Assembly: GCF_030580995.1 (NCBI RefSeq)
Contig: NZ_JAUQSZ010000002.1
Span: 1 to 64,000 of the forward strand
DNA length: 64,000 bases
Direction: 5' to 3'
From: Sphingomonas immobilis
GTDB lineage: Bacteria > Pseudomonadota > Alphaproteobacteria > Sphingomonadales > Sphingomonadaceae
Of the stretch, positions 44,386 to 52,465 are shown piece by piece. The position numbers and the translations under genes were made by a program. Each line of letters begins with the position of its first letter. Position 1 is the first letter of the stretch. Under the pieces are notes generated by a model. It was not told where the DNA came from. It made no database searches and worked only from the letters and a program-made list of their open reading frames with translations.

Positions 44386-44395
44386 GGAGGGCATT

Positions 44396-45004
44396 ATGGC
44401 GACGATGATGGATTCCGCCCTCGGTTACGCGGCGGATGGTTTCCCCCCCGAACGGCGCAGCGACGTCCGTCACAAGGCGGTGCTCGCAGTCGGCAAGCTG
44501 ATCGTCGGCGGGCACGAACGCTTCTGCCTGGTGCGCGACATCTCGTCGGGCGGCATGAAGGTGGAGACGACGCACGCGCCCGAGCGCGGCACGCTCGTCA
44601 CCGTCGAGATGCGCGGCCTGGCACCGTGCCGCGCGCGCGTCGCATGGCGCGACGGCGAGCTCGCCGGGCTGATGTTCGAGGAGCAGCAGGATGTCGAGGT
44701 GATCGGCAACCGCCGCGCCGATGCGTCCGGCTGGCACGCCCGCGCGCCGCGCTTCGAGGTAGACCGCGTCGCCGAGCTGCGCGTCGATTGCCGCCCGAAG
44801 ATCGTCGAGGTCGTCAACGTGAGCGTCGGCGGTGCGCGACTGCGCGGCGTCAGCGGGTTCGACGTCAATACGGCGGGTCAGTTGCTGCTCGGCAACGGCC
44901 TCGCGCCGCTCGCCGGCTTCGTGCGCTGGAATGCCGAGGACGATATCGGCTTCAAGTTCGCAACGGCGATCGATCGCAAGTCGCTGATGGCGCTGATCGG
45001 ATAA
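44396..45004 (+). CDS. Tandem PilZ-domain protein
   Basis: 202 residues, cytosolic, with GAGG before the ATG. Two PilZ domains: the first at about 18–100 with an arginine-rich RRSDVRHK lead-in and RDISSGGMKV (the D/NxSxxG motif), the second at about 115–200 with PRFEVDRV and VNVSVGGARL. Both motifs look able to bind cyclic-di-GMP, although the first RxxxR is only approximate. It is ten bases downstream of the DUF11-4 gene and closes the operon, suggesting that surface assembly or expression responds to cyclic-di-GMP. Confidence 0.85.
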   Translation: MATMMDSALGYAADGFPPERRSDVRHKAVLAVGKLIVGGHERFCLVRDISSGGMKVETTHAPERGTLVTVEMRGLAPCRARVAWRDGELAGLMFEEQQDVEVIGNRRADASGWHARAPRFEVDRVAELRVDCRPKIVEVVNVSVGGARLRGVSGFDVNTAGQLLLGNGLAPLAGFVRWNAEDDIGFKFATAIDRKSLMALIG

Positions 45005-45034
45005 GGCCGGCCGCGCAGAGCGGCAGCGACGATA

Positions 45035-45436
45035 TCAGGCGACGGCAGCGTCCGGCATGCGCGGCGCATAGGCGGTGAGCCAGGTCAGCGCCGCATTGTA
45101 CGACAGGAACAGTTCGAAATCGCGCCGCGCGGCGCAGCGGCGCATGTGCATCTTGGCGAGGCTCGACGACACGACGAGGGCGACACGGTCACCCTCGCGA
45201 TAGCTGCTGGCAGCATTGGCGGCGATCCGTTCGGAGGTGCCCTGCGGCTGGATGTCGGCATCGCGCAGATCGACCACGACCTGCACGGCGATGCCGAGCA
45301 GGCGTTGCGCCTCGATCTGGCGGCGCAGTTCCGCGAAATGCGCGTCGACATAGGCCGGCGTCCAGCTGCCGATGCCGGTGACCACGGTGATCCCGGAGGC
45401 CCGGTCGAAATCGATCGTCAGCAAATCTCGCGCCAT
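45035..45436 (-). CDS. STAS/SpoIIAA-like hypothetical protein
   Basis: 133 residues with no signal peptide. The alternating beta/alpha pattern (GITVVTGIGSWTPAYVDAHF, VQVVVDLRDADIQPQ, DRVALVVSSSLAKMHMRR) resembles the SpoIIAA-like STAS fold. No confident family match can be made by eye. The ATG at 45436 is chosen because upstream in-frame codons look random. Convergent with the PilZ gene with 30 bases between stops. Confidence 0.55.
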   Translation of the reverse strand: MARDLLTIDFDRASGITVVTGIGSWTPAYVDAHFAELRRQIEAQRLLGIAVQVVVDLRDADIQPQGTSERIAANAASSYREGDRVALVVSSSLAKMHMRRCAARRDFELFLSYNAALTWLTAYAPRMPDAAVA

Positions 45437-45569
45437 TCCCGGTCTCCCTCGCGCGTACGTCGCGCTTGTGGTTTTGCGGATACCGGGGTCACAAATCCTG
45501 ATGAACGAGGGGTAAATTCGCGGGGGCGGGGCCGCGAAGTCCGACCAACGTCTAAGCCCCACGCCTCAT

Positions 45570-46304
45570 CTATGCGTAGCTTTTGAGCGAGGCCGCGGCC
45601 GTGTCGAATGCATTCCACACCGTCTTGGCGAGCGCGCCGCCGACGCTGCACCGGCGCGTACCGAGCGCTGCATAAGCCGGGATCGTATCGAAGCTCGCCA
45701 CCAGCACGTTGACTGGCTTGGGCGCGACCGCCGCGATCAGTTCCGCGACCGCGCCCTCGTCGAGCATGAAGGGCACGAACAGCACGTCCGCCCCGGCCTC
45801 CGAATAGGCCACCGCGCGGGCGATGAAGGCGGCGGCACCGAGATCGGGCGCGCGGAAATATTCGGCGCGGCCGACCAGCAATACATCGGGATCGAGCGCT
45901 TCGCGCGCCGCCCGGATGCGCTCGGCCGCGAGGCTCGCATCGTAGAGCACGCTGCCCGACCAATCCTCGATCGACAGGCCGGCGATGCCCGTTTCGGCCG
46001 CCAGCACCGCATTGGCCGCGACGTCCGCAGGCGCATCGGCGAAACCGTTCTCGAAATCGGCGTTCACCGGCAGGTCGGTCGCGGCGACGAGCATTTTGAG
46101 ATGCGCGAGGATCGCGTCGCGGCTCATCTCGCCATCGTCCTTGCCGGCCGCCCAGGCCGCGCCCGCGCTGGTCGAGGCGATCGCCCTGAAGCCCTGCGCC
46201 GCCAGCCGCGTCGCGCTGCCGCCGTCCCAGGCATTGGGAAGGATGAAGAAGCCGTCGGCATGGAGCGTACGGAAGGCCGCTCGCTTGTCCGCAATCGTCG
46301 CCAT
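45570..46304 (-). CDS. Isocitrate lyase/PEP mutase family protein
   Basis: 244-residue TIM barrel of the ICL/PEPM superfamily. Visible are LPNAWDGGSATRLAAQGFRA (substrate loop of the family), VNADFENGFAD (metal Asp), GLSIEDWSG and LVGRAEYFR. The KKCGH catalytic loop of true isocitrate and methylisocitrate lyases is absent, so it is neither of these. Likely acts on a small 2-oxo or phosphonate-type substrate, with specificity unknown. The ATG at 46304 fits the usual MATIADKRAAFRTLH start; a hairpin-rich stretch lies just upstream. Confidence 0.85.
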   Translation of the reverse strand: MATIADKRAAFRTLHADGFFILPNAWDGGSATRLAAQGFRAIASTSAGAAWAAGKDDGEMSRDAILAHLKMLVAATDLPVNADFENGFADAPADVAANAVLAAETGIAGLSIEDWSGSVLYDASLAAERIRAAREALDPDVLLVGRAEYFRAPDLGAAAFIARAVAYSEAGADVLFVPFMLDEGAVAELIAAVAPKPVNVLVASFDTIPAYAALGTRRCSVGGALAKTVWNAFDTAAASLKSYA

Positions 46305-46380
46305 CGACCGTTCCCCCGATATCAGTGAGCCTTGTGCCGGCGGAGCGGACTCCGCCGGCCCTCGGTCGTCTTTACACATC

Positions 46381-46695
46381 TCAGCGCGCGGCCGCCACCG
46401 ATGTGCCGCGCGTCGCCGCCGCAATCACCGCGTCGCGCTGCTGCGCGACTTCGGCGCGCTTGTTCGCGTGGCAGCGGCGGATCGCGCGCCGCTGGCTGAA
46501 ATCGACCGTGGTATCGTCTCCGCACATCGTCGTGATGGCGTAGGACAGACGGCGATCGAGGATCTTCACCCCCTTTGCGCTGCGCAGATCGAGATCGTGC
46601 GTGGCGACGCGAACATCGGGGCGAACATCGGGATAGGTCTGCGCCTGGGCCGCGACAGGCAGCAGCAGGAGCGCGGGAAGCAGATATTTCAACAT
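46381..46695 (-). CDS. UrcA family protein
   Basis: 104 residues. Signal peptide MLKYLLPALLLLPVAAQAQT, cleaved after AQA. The short mature domain has the UrcA pattern: VRVATHDLDLRSAKGVKILD, then ITTMCGDD and RRCHANKRAEV with a conserved cysteine pair. UrcA proteins are small exported proteins common in sphingomonads and caulobacters, of unknown function. Divergent from the LysR gene at 46822. Confidence 0.85.
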   Translation of the reverse strand: MLKYLLPALLLLPVAAQAQTYPDVRPDVRVATHDLDLRSAKGVKILDRRLSYAITTMCGDDTTVDFSQRRAIRRCHANKRAEVAQQRDAVIAAATRGTSVAAAR

Positions 46696-46821
46696 GGTGC
46701 GGGTTCCTTTGCGTAGCGTCGATCCCGTCATGATCGACGCCGCCGCATTTCGGCTTTCACGCATACGAACACCAACAAAGCGATGGACGGTAATAACAAG
46801 CTGGACTTATACTTGCGCGTC

Positions 46822-47739
46822 ATGCCGCAACTGCCCCCGCTCACCGCGATTCGCGCTTTCGAGGCCGCTGCCCGGCACGAGAATTTCAGCCGCGCCGCCG
46901 AGGAACTGGGCATGACGCAGGCCGGCGTCAGCTATCAGATGAAGCTGCTCGAGGAACGACTCGGCGCCCCGCTGTTCGTGCGCAAGGGGCGGGGCATGGA
47001 GCTGACCGATCTCGGCCGCCGTATCGCCCCGCGCGTGAGCCAGGCCTTCGCCACGCTGGGTGAGGCGTTCGCGATCGCGCGGACCGAAAGCGATACGGTG
47101 CTGAGCATCACCGCGCCGCGCACCTTCGCGACCAACTGGCTCGCCGGGCGGCTCGGCGGCTTCCACGCGCTGCGGCCCGATCTCGCGGTGCGATTGGAAG
47201 TTTCCGACACTCTGGTCGATCTCAATGCGAGCGAATTCGACGTCGCCATTCGCGGCGCGGCCGCGCCGACACCGGGGCTGATCGGGCATTTCCTCATGCG
47301 CATGCCGGTGACGCCGCTCGCCAGCCCGGACTTCCTCAGACGCCACCCGCTAAACGATCCCGCCGACCTGCTCGAGGTGCCGCGGCTTTCGCCCGACGAC
47401 GACTGGTGGGATCTGTGGTTCGGCTCGCTCGACCACAACAACCGCGCGCAGCCGGGGCTACGGCTCGAATCGCAGGTGCTGGAGGGCCATGCCGCCATCG
47501 CCGGGCACGGCGTCGCCATCCTCAGCCCGCCGATGTTCCAGTCCGCGCTCGACGCCGGGCTGCTGGTGCAGCCGTTCGCGCACATGGCGACCTACCGCCA
47601 TGCCTTCTGGCTCGTCTATGCCGAGCACAAGCGCAACCTGCCCAAGGTCCGCGCCTTGCGCGACTGGTTGCTGGCCGAGGTGAAGCGTGCGGCGGGCGAC
47701 GATCCGTTCGGCATCCTGAAGCCGCTGCCGCCGGCGTGA
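46822..47739 (+). CDS. LysR-family regulator, GcvA-like
   Basis: 305 residues from the ATG at 46822; an ATG 13 codons earlier is possible, but the family usually begins with LPPLTAIRAFEAAARHEN. The winged HTH occupies about 5–65 (FSRAAEELGMTQAGVSYQMK). The effector domain has FATNWLAGRLGGFHALRPDL and DVAIRGAAAPTPGLIGHFLM. GcvA-type regulators often control adjacent divergent genes, here UrcA at 46381. The ligand is unknown. Confidence 0.88.
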   Translation: MPQLPPLTAIRAFEAAARHENFSRAAEELGMTQAGVSYQMKLLEERLGAPLFVRKGRGMELTDLGRRIAPRVSQAFATLGEAFAIARTESDTVLSITAPRTFATNWLAGRLGGFHALRPDLAVRLEVSDTLVDLNASEFDVAIRGAAAPTPGLIGHFLMRMPVTPLASPDFLRRHPLNDPADLLEVPRLSPDDDWWDLWFGSLDHNNRAQPGLRLESQVLEGHAAIAGHGVAILSPPMFQSALDAGLLVQPFAHMATYRHAFWLVYAEHKRNLPKVRALRDWLLAEVKRAAGDDPFGILKPLPPA

Positions 47740-47746
47740 CCCCGGT

Positions 47747-48595
47747 CTAGGTCTCACTGGGCGCGATGCGGTCCCGGATCGTCTCGTAGAGCTGGCGCGG
47801 CACCGTCAGGTGGGGCAGGTGGCCGTCCGCCTCGATCCAGACCAGATCGCTGTGCCGGATATGCGAGCGCAGATAGTCCGCGACCGCGCGCGGCACCGCC
47901 ACGTCGCCCCGCGAATGAACGAGCAGCGTCGGCACCGTCAGCTGCGGCAACAGGTCGCGATAATCCGATTCGAAGATCGTGCGCGCGACGTGCAGCGTCA
48001 CGTCGGGCCGCATCGCCAGCAGGCCCGCGGAGAACGTGTCGACCGCACGCGGCACGTCGGCACCCACGACCATCGGCGCGAAGCCCGCGACCCACGCCTC
48101 GTAATTCGTCGCCATCGCGCCGAACAGTCCGTTGAGGTCGTCGCGGTCGAAGCCGCCGTGATAGCCCTCGTCGTTGAGATAGCGCGGCGATCCATTGATG
48201 AGGACGAACTGCCGGAAGCGAGCGGGCGCGGCGACGCCGGCGATTACGCCGATCATCCCCGAGACCGAATGGCCAACATAGATGCACCGATCCACGCCGA
48301 TCTCGTCGAGAAGGGCGAGCAGATCGTCCGCATAATCGTTCAACGCGGCATAGGCACCGGGATCGAAATGGTCGGGCAGCAGGGGCCCCGCGCCCGGCAG
48401 ATCGTAGGAAATGGCGGTGAAACGCGCCGGCAACTGATCGATCAGCGCCCGCCAGGCGCTCTGGTCCGATCCGAAGCCGTGCGAGAACACGATCAGCTCC
48501 TCGCCGCTCCCCTGCAACCGCGCGCGGTGCCGCCGCGCCAGCGGGCCGTGCAGCTTCAACCGCCTGCTCGGCGAACCCGGTATATCTTGCCCCAT
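47747..48595 (-). CDS. RsbQ/KAI2-like alpha/beta hydrolase
   Basis: 282 residues. The nucleophile serine is in YVGHSVSGMIGVIA, matching the VGHSV(S/G) signature of RsbQ, KAI2 and D14 proteins. The oxyanion loop is VFSHGFGSDQSAWR; the acid lies in VHSRGDVAVP and the His in EADGHLPHLT. In Bacillus RsbQ supplies a small ligand to the PAS phosphatase RsbP in the stress response; no RsbP-like gene is adjacent here. It converges on the LysR gene with seven bases between stops. Confidence 0.85.
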   Translation of the reverse strand: MGQDIPGSPSRRLKLHGPLARRHRARLQGSGEELIVFSHGFGSDQSAWRALIDQLPARFTAISYDLPGAGPLLPDHFDPGAYAALNDYADDLLALLDEIGVDRCIYVGHSVSGMIGVIAGVAAPARFRQFVLINGSPRYLNDEGYHGGFDRDDLNGLFGAMATNYEAWVAGFAPMVVGADVPRAVDTFSAGLLAMRPDVTLHVARTIFESDYRDLLPQLTVPTLLVHSRGDVAVPRAVADYLRSHIRHSDLVWIEADGHLPHLTVPRQLYETIRDRIAPSET

Positions 48596-48684
48596 ATTGG
48601 GGAATCATATCCACGCCGCAAAGCGTCTGTCCAGACACGGACGACGAAAATTCAGCGCAATGGCAATGAGATGGAATGTGCGGC

Positions 48685-48758
48685 TGGATGCCCCGTGAGG
48701 ATTCGAACCTCAATTAACGGAGTCAGAGTCCGTAGTCTTACCTTTAGACGACAGGGCA
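48685..48758 (-). tRNA. tRNA-Gln (CTG anticodon)
   Basis: 74 bases with encoded CCA. Acceptor stem TGCCCTG pairs with CGGGGCA (one G·T pair). D-arm TCTAAAGGTAAGA; anticodon stem ACGGA/TCCGT around CTCTGAC gives anticodon CTG; T-arm contains GGTTCGAATCC. Reads CAG glutamine codons. Lies alone between the hydrolase and Ppx genes. Confidence 0.95.
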
Positions 48759-48905
48759 ATGCCGGGCCGGTTCCTTAGGGGCGGGGGGCAAAGCTGTCAA
48801 CCAAAGTGGCGCCACCTTGCGGTCGCCTGTGCAACGCGATAGCTTGAGCGCCAAGCAGCCGAGCGCCCGCCTTTCGCGGGGTCGCCGACGGCAGAACATA
48901 AGAGA

Positions 48906-49952
48906 GTGACGACGGCAATGGCGGACAAGGCGCCCATGCCGCACCGGCGGGACGCTATTCCCCCCCGGCCGGCTCAACCCCAGGCACGCGGCCAATGGCC
49001 GCAGGCGCGCCATTATGCCGCGCTCGATCTCGGTACCAACAATTGCCGCCTGCTGATCGTCCGGCCGCAGGGCGCCGGCTTCACCGTCGTCGATGCCTTT
49101 TCGCGCATCGTGCGGCTCGGCGAAGGGCTGGCGGCGAGCGGGCGGCTGAGCGACGCGGCGATCGAACGCACGGTCGCCGCGCTGAAGATCTGTTCGGAGA
49201 AGCTGCGCCGCCGCAATGTCGCGCTTTCGCGCGCGGTCGCGACCGAGGCCTGCCGCCGCGCCAGCAACGGTGCCGACTTCATCGCGCGCGCCTATGCCGA
49301 GACCGGCATCCATCTCGACATCATCAGTGCCGAGGAAGAGGCGCGGCTCGCCGTGCTCGGCTGCCACGCGCTGATCGAGCCGGGCGAGGGCCCGGCGCTG
49401 GTATTCGACATCGGCGGCGGATCGACCGAGCTCGTGCTGGTCGACACGCGCGGGCCCGCGCCGGTGGTGCTCGACTGGCACAGCGCGCCGTGGGGCGTCG
49501 TCTCGCTGACCGAGAGTACCGGCCACGGCGAGGGCCCCGACGGCCGCGCCGCCAGTTATGCGCGGATGCGCGAGGTCGTCGCCGAGAGTTTCGCCGCCTT
49601 CGCCCGCCGCCTGCCGCGCGGGATCGAACGGCCGCGCCTGCTCGGCACCAGCGGCACCGTCACCACGCTCGCCAGCGTCCACCTCGGCCTGTCGCATTAC
49701 GACCGTGCCGCCGTCGACGGGCTGATCGTGCCGGCCGCATCGATGCGCCGGATCAGCAGCGATCTCGCCGCGATGGACCTCGCCGAGCGGTCCGCGCTGC
49801 CGTGCATCGGCACCGAACGCGCCGATCTCGTCGTCGCGGGCTGCGCGATCCTCGAGACCATCCTCGACCTGTGGCCCGCCGAACGGCTCGGCGTCGCCGA
49901 TCGCGGCATCCGCGAAGGCATCCTGCGCCGATTGATCGAGAACGGCGCATGA
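48906..49952 (+). CDS. Ppx/GppA family phosphatase (short form)
   Basis: 348 residues with the two ASKHA-type domains only: YAALDLGTNNCRLLIV at the N-terminus, EEEARLAVLG and VFDIGGGSTELVLVD in the middle. The C-terminal HD-like domain of E. coli Ppx and GppA (about 500 residues) is absent. Hydrolyses polyphosphate or pppGpp in the family. An alternative ATG three codons downstream is possible. rlmE overlaps its stop codon (ATGA). Confidence 0.88.
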   Translation: MTTAMADKAPMPHRRDAIPPRPAQPQARGQWPQARHYAALDLGTNNCRLLIVRPQGAGFTVVDAFSRIVRLGEGLAASGRLSDAAIERTVAALKICSEKLRRRNVALSRAVATEACRRASNGADFIARAYAETGIHLDIISAEEEARLAVLGCHALIEPGEGPALVFDIGGGSTELVLVDTRGPAPVVLDWHSAPWGVVSLTESTGHGEGPDGRAASYARMREVVAESFAAFARRLPRGIERPRLLGTSGTVTTLASVHLGLSHYDRAAVDGLIVPAASMRRISSDLAAMDLAERSALPCIGTERADLVVAGCAILETILDLWPAERLGVADRGIREGILRRLIENGA

Positions 49953-50635
49953 GCAGGGATGGGGGCGGGCTTCGGACCCGCGTGAAGACGGCGCGCAAGC
50001 GCACGGCGCAATCGACGCGCTGGCTCGAACGCCAGCTCAACGATCCGTATGTCAAGCGCGCCAAGGCGGAGGGGTTTCGCAGCCGTGCTGCGTACAAACT
50101 GACCGAGCTCGACGAGCGTTTCGGCTTCCTGAAGGGCTCGCGCCGCGTGGTCGATCTCGGCGTCGCACCGGGGGGCTGGGCGCAGGTGCTGCGGCGTCAG
50201 GTGCCCAAGGCGGCGGTGGTCGGCATCGATCTGCTGCCGGTCGATCCGATCGACGGCGTCGTCCTGCTGCAGATGGATTTCATGGACGATGCAGCACCCG
50301 ATCGCCTGATCGCCGAGCTCGGCGGTGCGCCCGATCTCGTCCTGTCGGACATGGCGGCCAACACCGTCGGCCACCCGCAGACCGACGCGCTGCGCACGAT
50401 GGGGCTGGTCGAGGCGGCGGTCGCCTTCGCGGTCGATGTGCTGCAACCGGGCGGCGCGTTCGTCGGAAAGGTCTTTGCCGGCGGCGCGGATTCAACCCTG
50501 GTCGCCGAGTTGAAGCGGAATTTCACCAGTGTGAAGCACGCCAAGCCCGCTGCCAGCCGTAAGGCTTCGAGCGAATGGTATGTGGTGGCTCAGAATTTCA
50601 AAGGCCGGGCCCCGCGCGATTCCGGCGAGGATTGA
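49949..50635 (+). CDS. rlmE: 23S rRNA 2'-O-ribose methyltransferase RlmE
   Basis: Methylates U2552 of 23S rRNA late in 50S assembly. 228 residues with the K-D-K-E catalytic set: AAYKLTELDE, VLSDMAAN, FVGKVFAGG and SSEWYVVAQNF; the SAM loop is VVDLGVAPGGWAQ. The ATG overlaps the ppx stop by four bases, so the two genes are translationally coupled, a common arrangement in alphaproteobacteria. Confidence 0.95.
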   Translation: MSRDGGGLRTRVKTARKRTAQSTRWLERQLNDPYVKRAKAEGFRSRAAYKLTELDERFGFLKGSRRVVDLGVAPGGWAQVLRRQVPKAAVVGIDLLPVDPIDGVVLLQMDFMDDAAPDRLIAELGGAPDLVLSDMAANTVGHPQTDALRTMGLVEAAVAFAVDVLQPGGAFVGKVFAGGADSTLVAELKRNFTSVKHAKPAASRKASSEWYVVAQNFKGRAPRDSGED

Positions 50636-50652
50636 AACCCGGCACCCGAACC

Positions 50653-50730
50653 GTTCGGGCTGAGCTTGTCGAAGCCCTGCCCTTTCTTCGTCGCCCAGAA
50701 AGGCAGCCCTTCGACAGGCTCAGGGCGAAC
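50653..50730. repeat. Dispersed palindromic repeat, family B, copy 2
   Basis: GTTCGGGCTGAGCTTGTCGA faces TCGACAGGCTCAGGGCGAAC with the loop CCCTGCCCTTTCTTCGT, almost identical to 9138–9214. It follows rlmE and is followed by further GC-rich palindromes, making 50640–50840 a repeat-filled convergent gap with no gene. Confidence 0.85.
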
Positions 50731-50791
50731 GGTGGGGGGAGCGGCGCGGCAAAGCCGCGCCGTCGGCCGGTGCCGGGGCACCGCCGGCCGG

Positions 50792-50842
50792 GCTAACGCT
50801 TATCCGCGATTAGCGGCTTTGCCGCTAATCTTGGGCGTTAGC
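50792..50842. terminator. Nested palindrome at the end of rpoZ
   Basis: An outer GCTAACGC…GCGTTAGC pair encloses a perfect ten-base stem GATTAGCGGC/GCCGCTAATC with a three-base loop. The outer right arm includes the rpoZ stop codon, so the hairpin forms directly at the end of the rpoZ message. No T tract follows, so it may be a repeat acting as a stabiliser rather than an intrinsic terminator. Confidence 0.55.
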
Positions 50843-51182
50843 CGTCGTAGTCGGCGCCCAGATTCTGGTTGCGCGGAGGAGCCGCCGCCGTCAGGCGCAG
50901 CGCCTCGGCCGATGCGGCCAGCGAGCCGACCTCGTCCGGCGCGTCGTCGTCATCGACCTGGACCTTCTGCAGGCCCGAGACGACCGATTCCTCGAGATGA
51001 TCGGGACGCACCGTCTCGTCGGCGATCTCGCGCAGCGCCACGACGGGGTTCTTGTCGCGATCGCGGTCGATCGTCAGTTCCGCGCCGCCCGAGATCTGCC
51101 GCGCGCGCTGCGCCGCGAACAGCACGAGGTCGAAACGGTTCGGAATCTTGTCGACGCAATCTTCGACGGTGACGCGCGCCAT
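50838..51182 (-). CDS. rpoZ: DNA-directed RNA polymerase omega subunit
   Basis: 114 residues with the omega signature [34 protein letters not shown] and [14 protein letters not shown]. Omega helps beta' fold and contributes to ppGpp binding. The acidic stretch [13 protein letters not shown] and an unrelated C-terminal tail extend it beyond the E. coli protein (91 residues), as is usual in alphaproteobacteria. The ATG at 51182 is the family start; upstream in-frame codons are not conserved in type. Confidence 0.95.
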   Translation of the reverse strand: MARVTVEDCVDKIPNRFDLVLFAAQRARQISGGAELTIDRDRDKNPVVALREIADETVRPDHLEESVVSGLQKVQVDDDDAPDEVGSLAASAEALRLTAAAPPRNQNLGADYDG

Positions 51183-51297
51183 GAATGGCTTCCTTCGCAC
51201 ATAACGATTGGAGAGAAGCGCGCCATCTAGGCCGCACGGGGCCAAGAGTCAATAAAACGCGCTTGCGCCGCGCCGCCGCGCGCGCCACGTCCGCCCC

Positions 51298-52464
51298 ATG
51301 CCCGCACCCGAAGCCGAACCGGATTTCACGATAGCGGGCAACCGCCTGCGGCTGCTGACATCGGGGCCGGAACGGCTCGACACGCTGATCGCGCTGATCG
51401 ACGCGGCGCGGTCCACGCTGCGGGTGATCTACTACATCTATGTCGACGACCGCGCGGGAGCGGCGGTGCGCGCGGCGCTGACCCGCGCGGCGGCACGCGG
51501 CGTGCGCGTGTCGCTGATCGTCGACGGGCTCGGCAGCGAACATGCCGAGGCGCATCATTTCTTCGATCCGATGAAGGAAGCGGGCGTCGACGTCTGCCGC
51601 TTCGTGCCGCGCTGGGGCCGGCGTTACCTGCTGCGCAATCACCAGAAGCTGGCGCTGGCGGACGGCGAGAGCGCGGAGACCGCGCGCGCGATCATCGGCG
51701 GCTTCAATGTCGAGGATGCCTATTTCGGCACGCCGGCCGAGCAGGCGTGGCGCGACCTAGGCCTGTGCGTCGATGGGCCCGCTGCGCACCGCATCACCGG
51801 CTATTTCGATGCGCTCTCCGATTGGGCCAAGCATCCGCGCCCGCCCTTGCGCGCGCTGCGCAAGGCGCTGCGCCGGTTCAGCGAGCCCGACGGCCCGGTG
51901 CGGTGGGTGTTCGGTGGCCCGACGCGGCACCTGTCGCCCTGGGCCCGCGCGGTGAAGCAGGACATGGAGCGCGCGCAGGCGATCGACCTGATCGCCGCCT
52001 ATTTCGCCCCCAGCCCCGGCATGCTCAAGCGGCTCGACAAGGTCGGGATGCGCGGGCGGGTGCGGATCGTGCTGGCATCGAAGAACGATCACGGCGCCGC
52101 CATCTGGGCCTCGCGCTTCACCTATGCGGGGCTGCTGCGCAAGCGCGTGCAGATCTACGAATACCAGCCGACCAAGCTCCACACGAAGCTCTTCGTCATC
52201 GACGACACCGTCTATATCGGGTCATCGAACTACGACGTGCGCAGCCTGTTCCTCAATCTCGAGATGATGCTGCGGATCGAGGATGCCGCCTTTACCGCCC
52301 ACGTTCGCGCCTATGTCGACGGCGAGGTGGCCGACTCGGAGGCGATCACGCCGGAACTCTACGCATCGCGCACCGACTGGTGGATGCGCGTGAAGCAGGC
52401 GGCGGCGTTCTTCGTGATGACGGTGCTGGACTACAACGTGACGAAGCGGCTGAACTTCGAGTGA
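51298..52464 (+). CDS. Phospholipase D-family protein (cardiolipin synthase-like)
   Basis: 388 residues, two HKD motifs: NHQKLALADGE near residue 116 and LHTKLFVIDDTVYIGSSN near 295. They form the paired active site of PLD enzymes that transfer phosphatidyl groups. No clear transmembrane helices are seen at the N-terminus, so it is the short soluble or peripheral ClsB/C-like type. One base after its stop comes the end of a convergent phospholipid-methyltransferase-like gene, so both neighbours probably concern membrane lipids. Confidence 0.88.
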   Translation: MPAPEAEPDFTIAGNRLRLLTSGPERLDTLIALIDAARSTLRVIYYIYVDDRAGAAVRAALTRAAARGVRVSLIVDGLGSEHAEAHHFFDPMKEAGVDVCRFVPRWGRRYLLRNHQKLALADGESAETARAIIGGFNVEDAYFGTPAEQAWRDLGLCVDGPAAHRITGYFDALSDWAKHPRPPLRALRKALRRFSEPDGPVRWVFGGPTRHLSPWARAVKQDMERAQAIDLIAAYFAPSPGMLKRLDKVGMRGRVRIVLASKNDHGAAIWASRFTYAGLLRKRVQIYEYQPTKLHTKLFVIDDTVYIGSSNYDVRSLFLNLEMMLRIEDAAFTAHVRAYVDGEVADSEAITPELYASRTDWWMRVKQAAAFFVMTVLDYNVTKRLNFE

Positions 52465-52465
52465 G

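Noticed and set aside
45570..46304. Methylisocitrate lyase or isocitrate lyase
   Set aside because: The KKCGH catalytic loop is missing and the protein is short, so only the superfamily name is supported.
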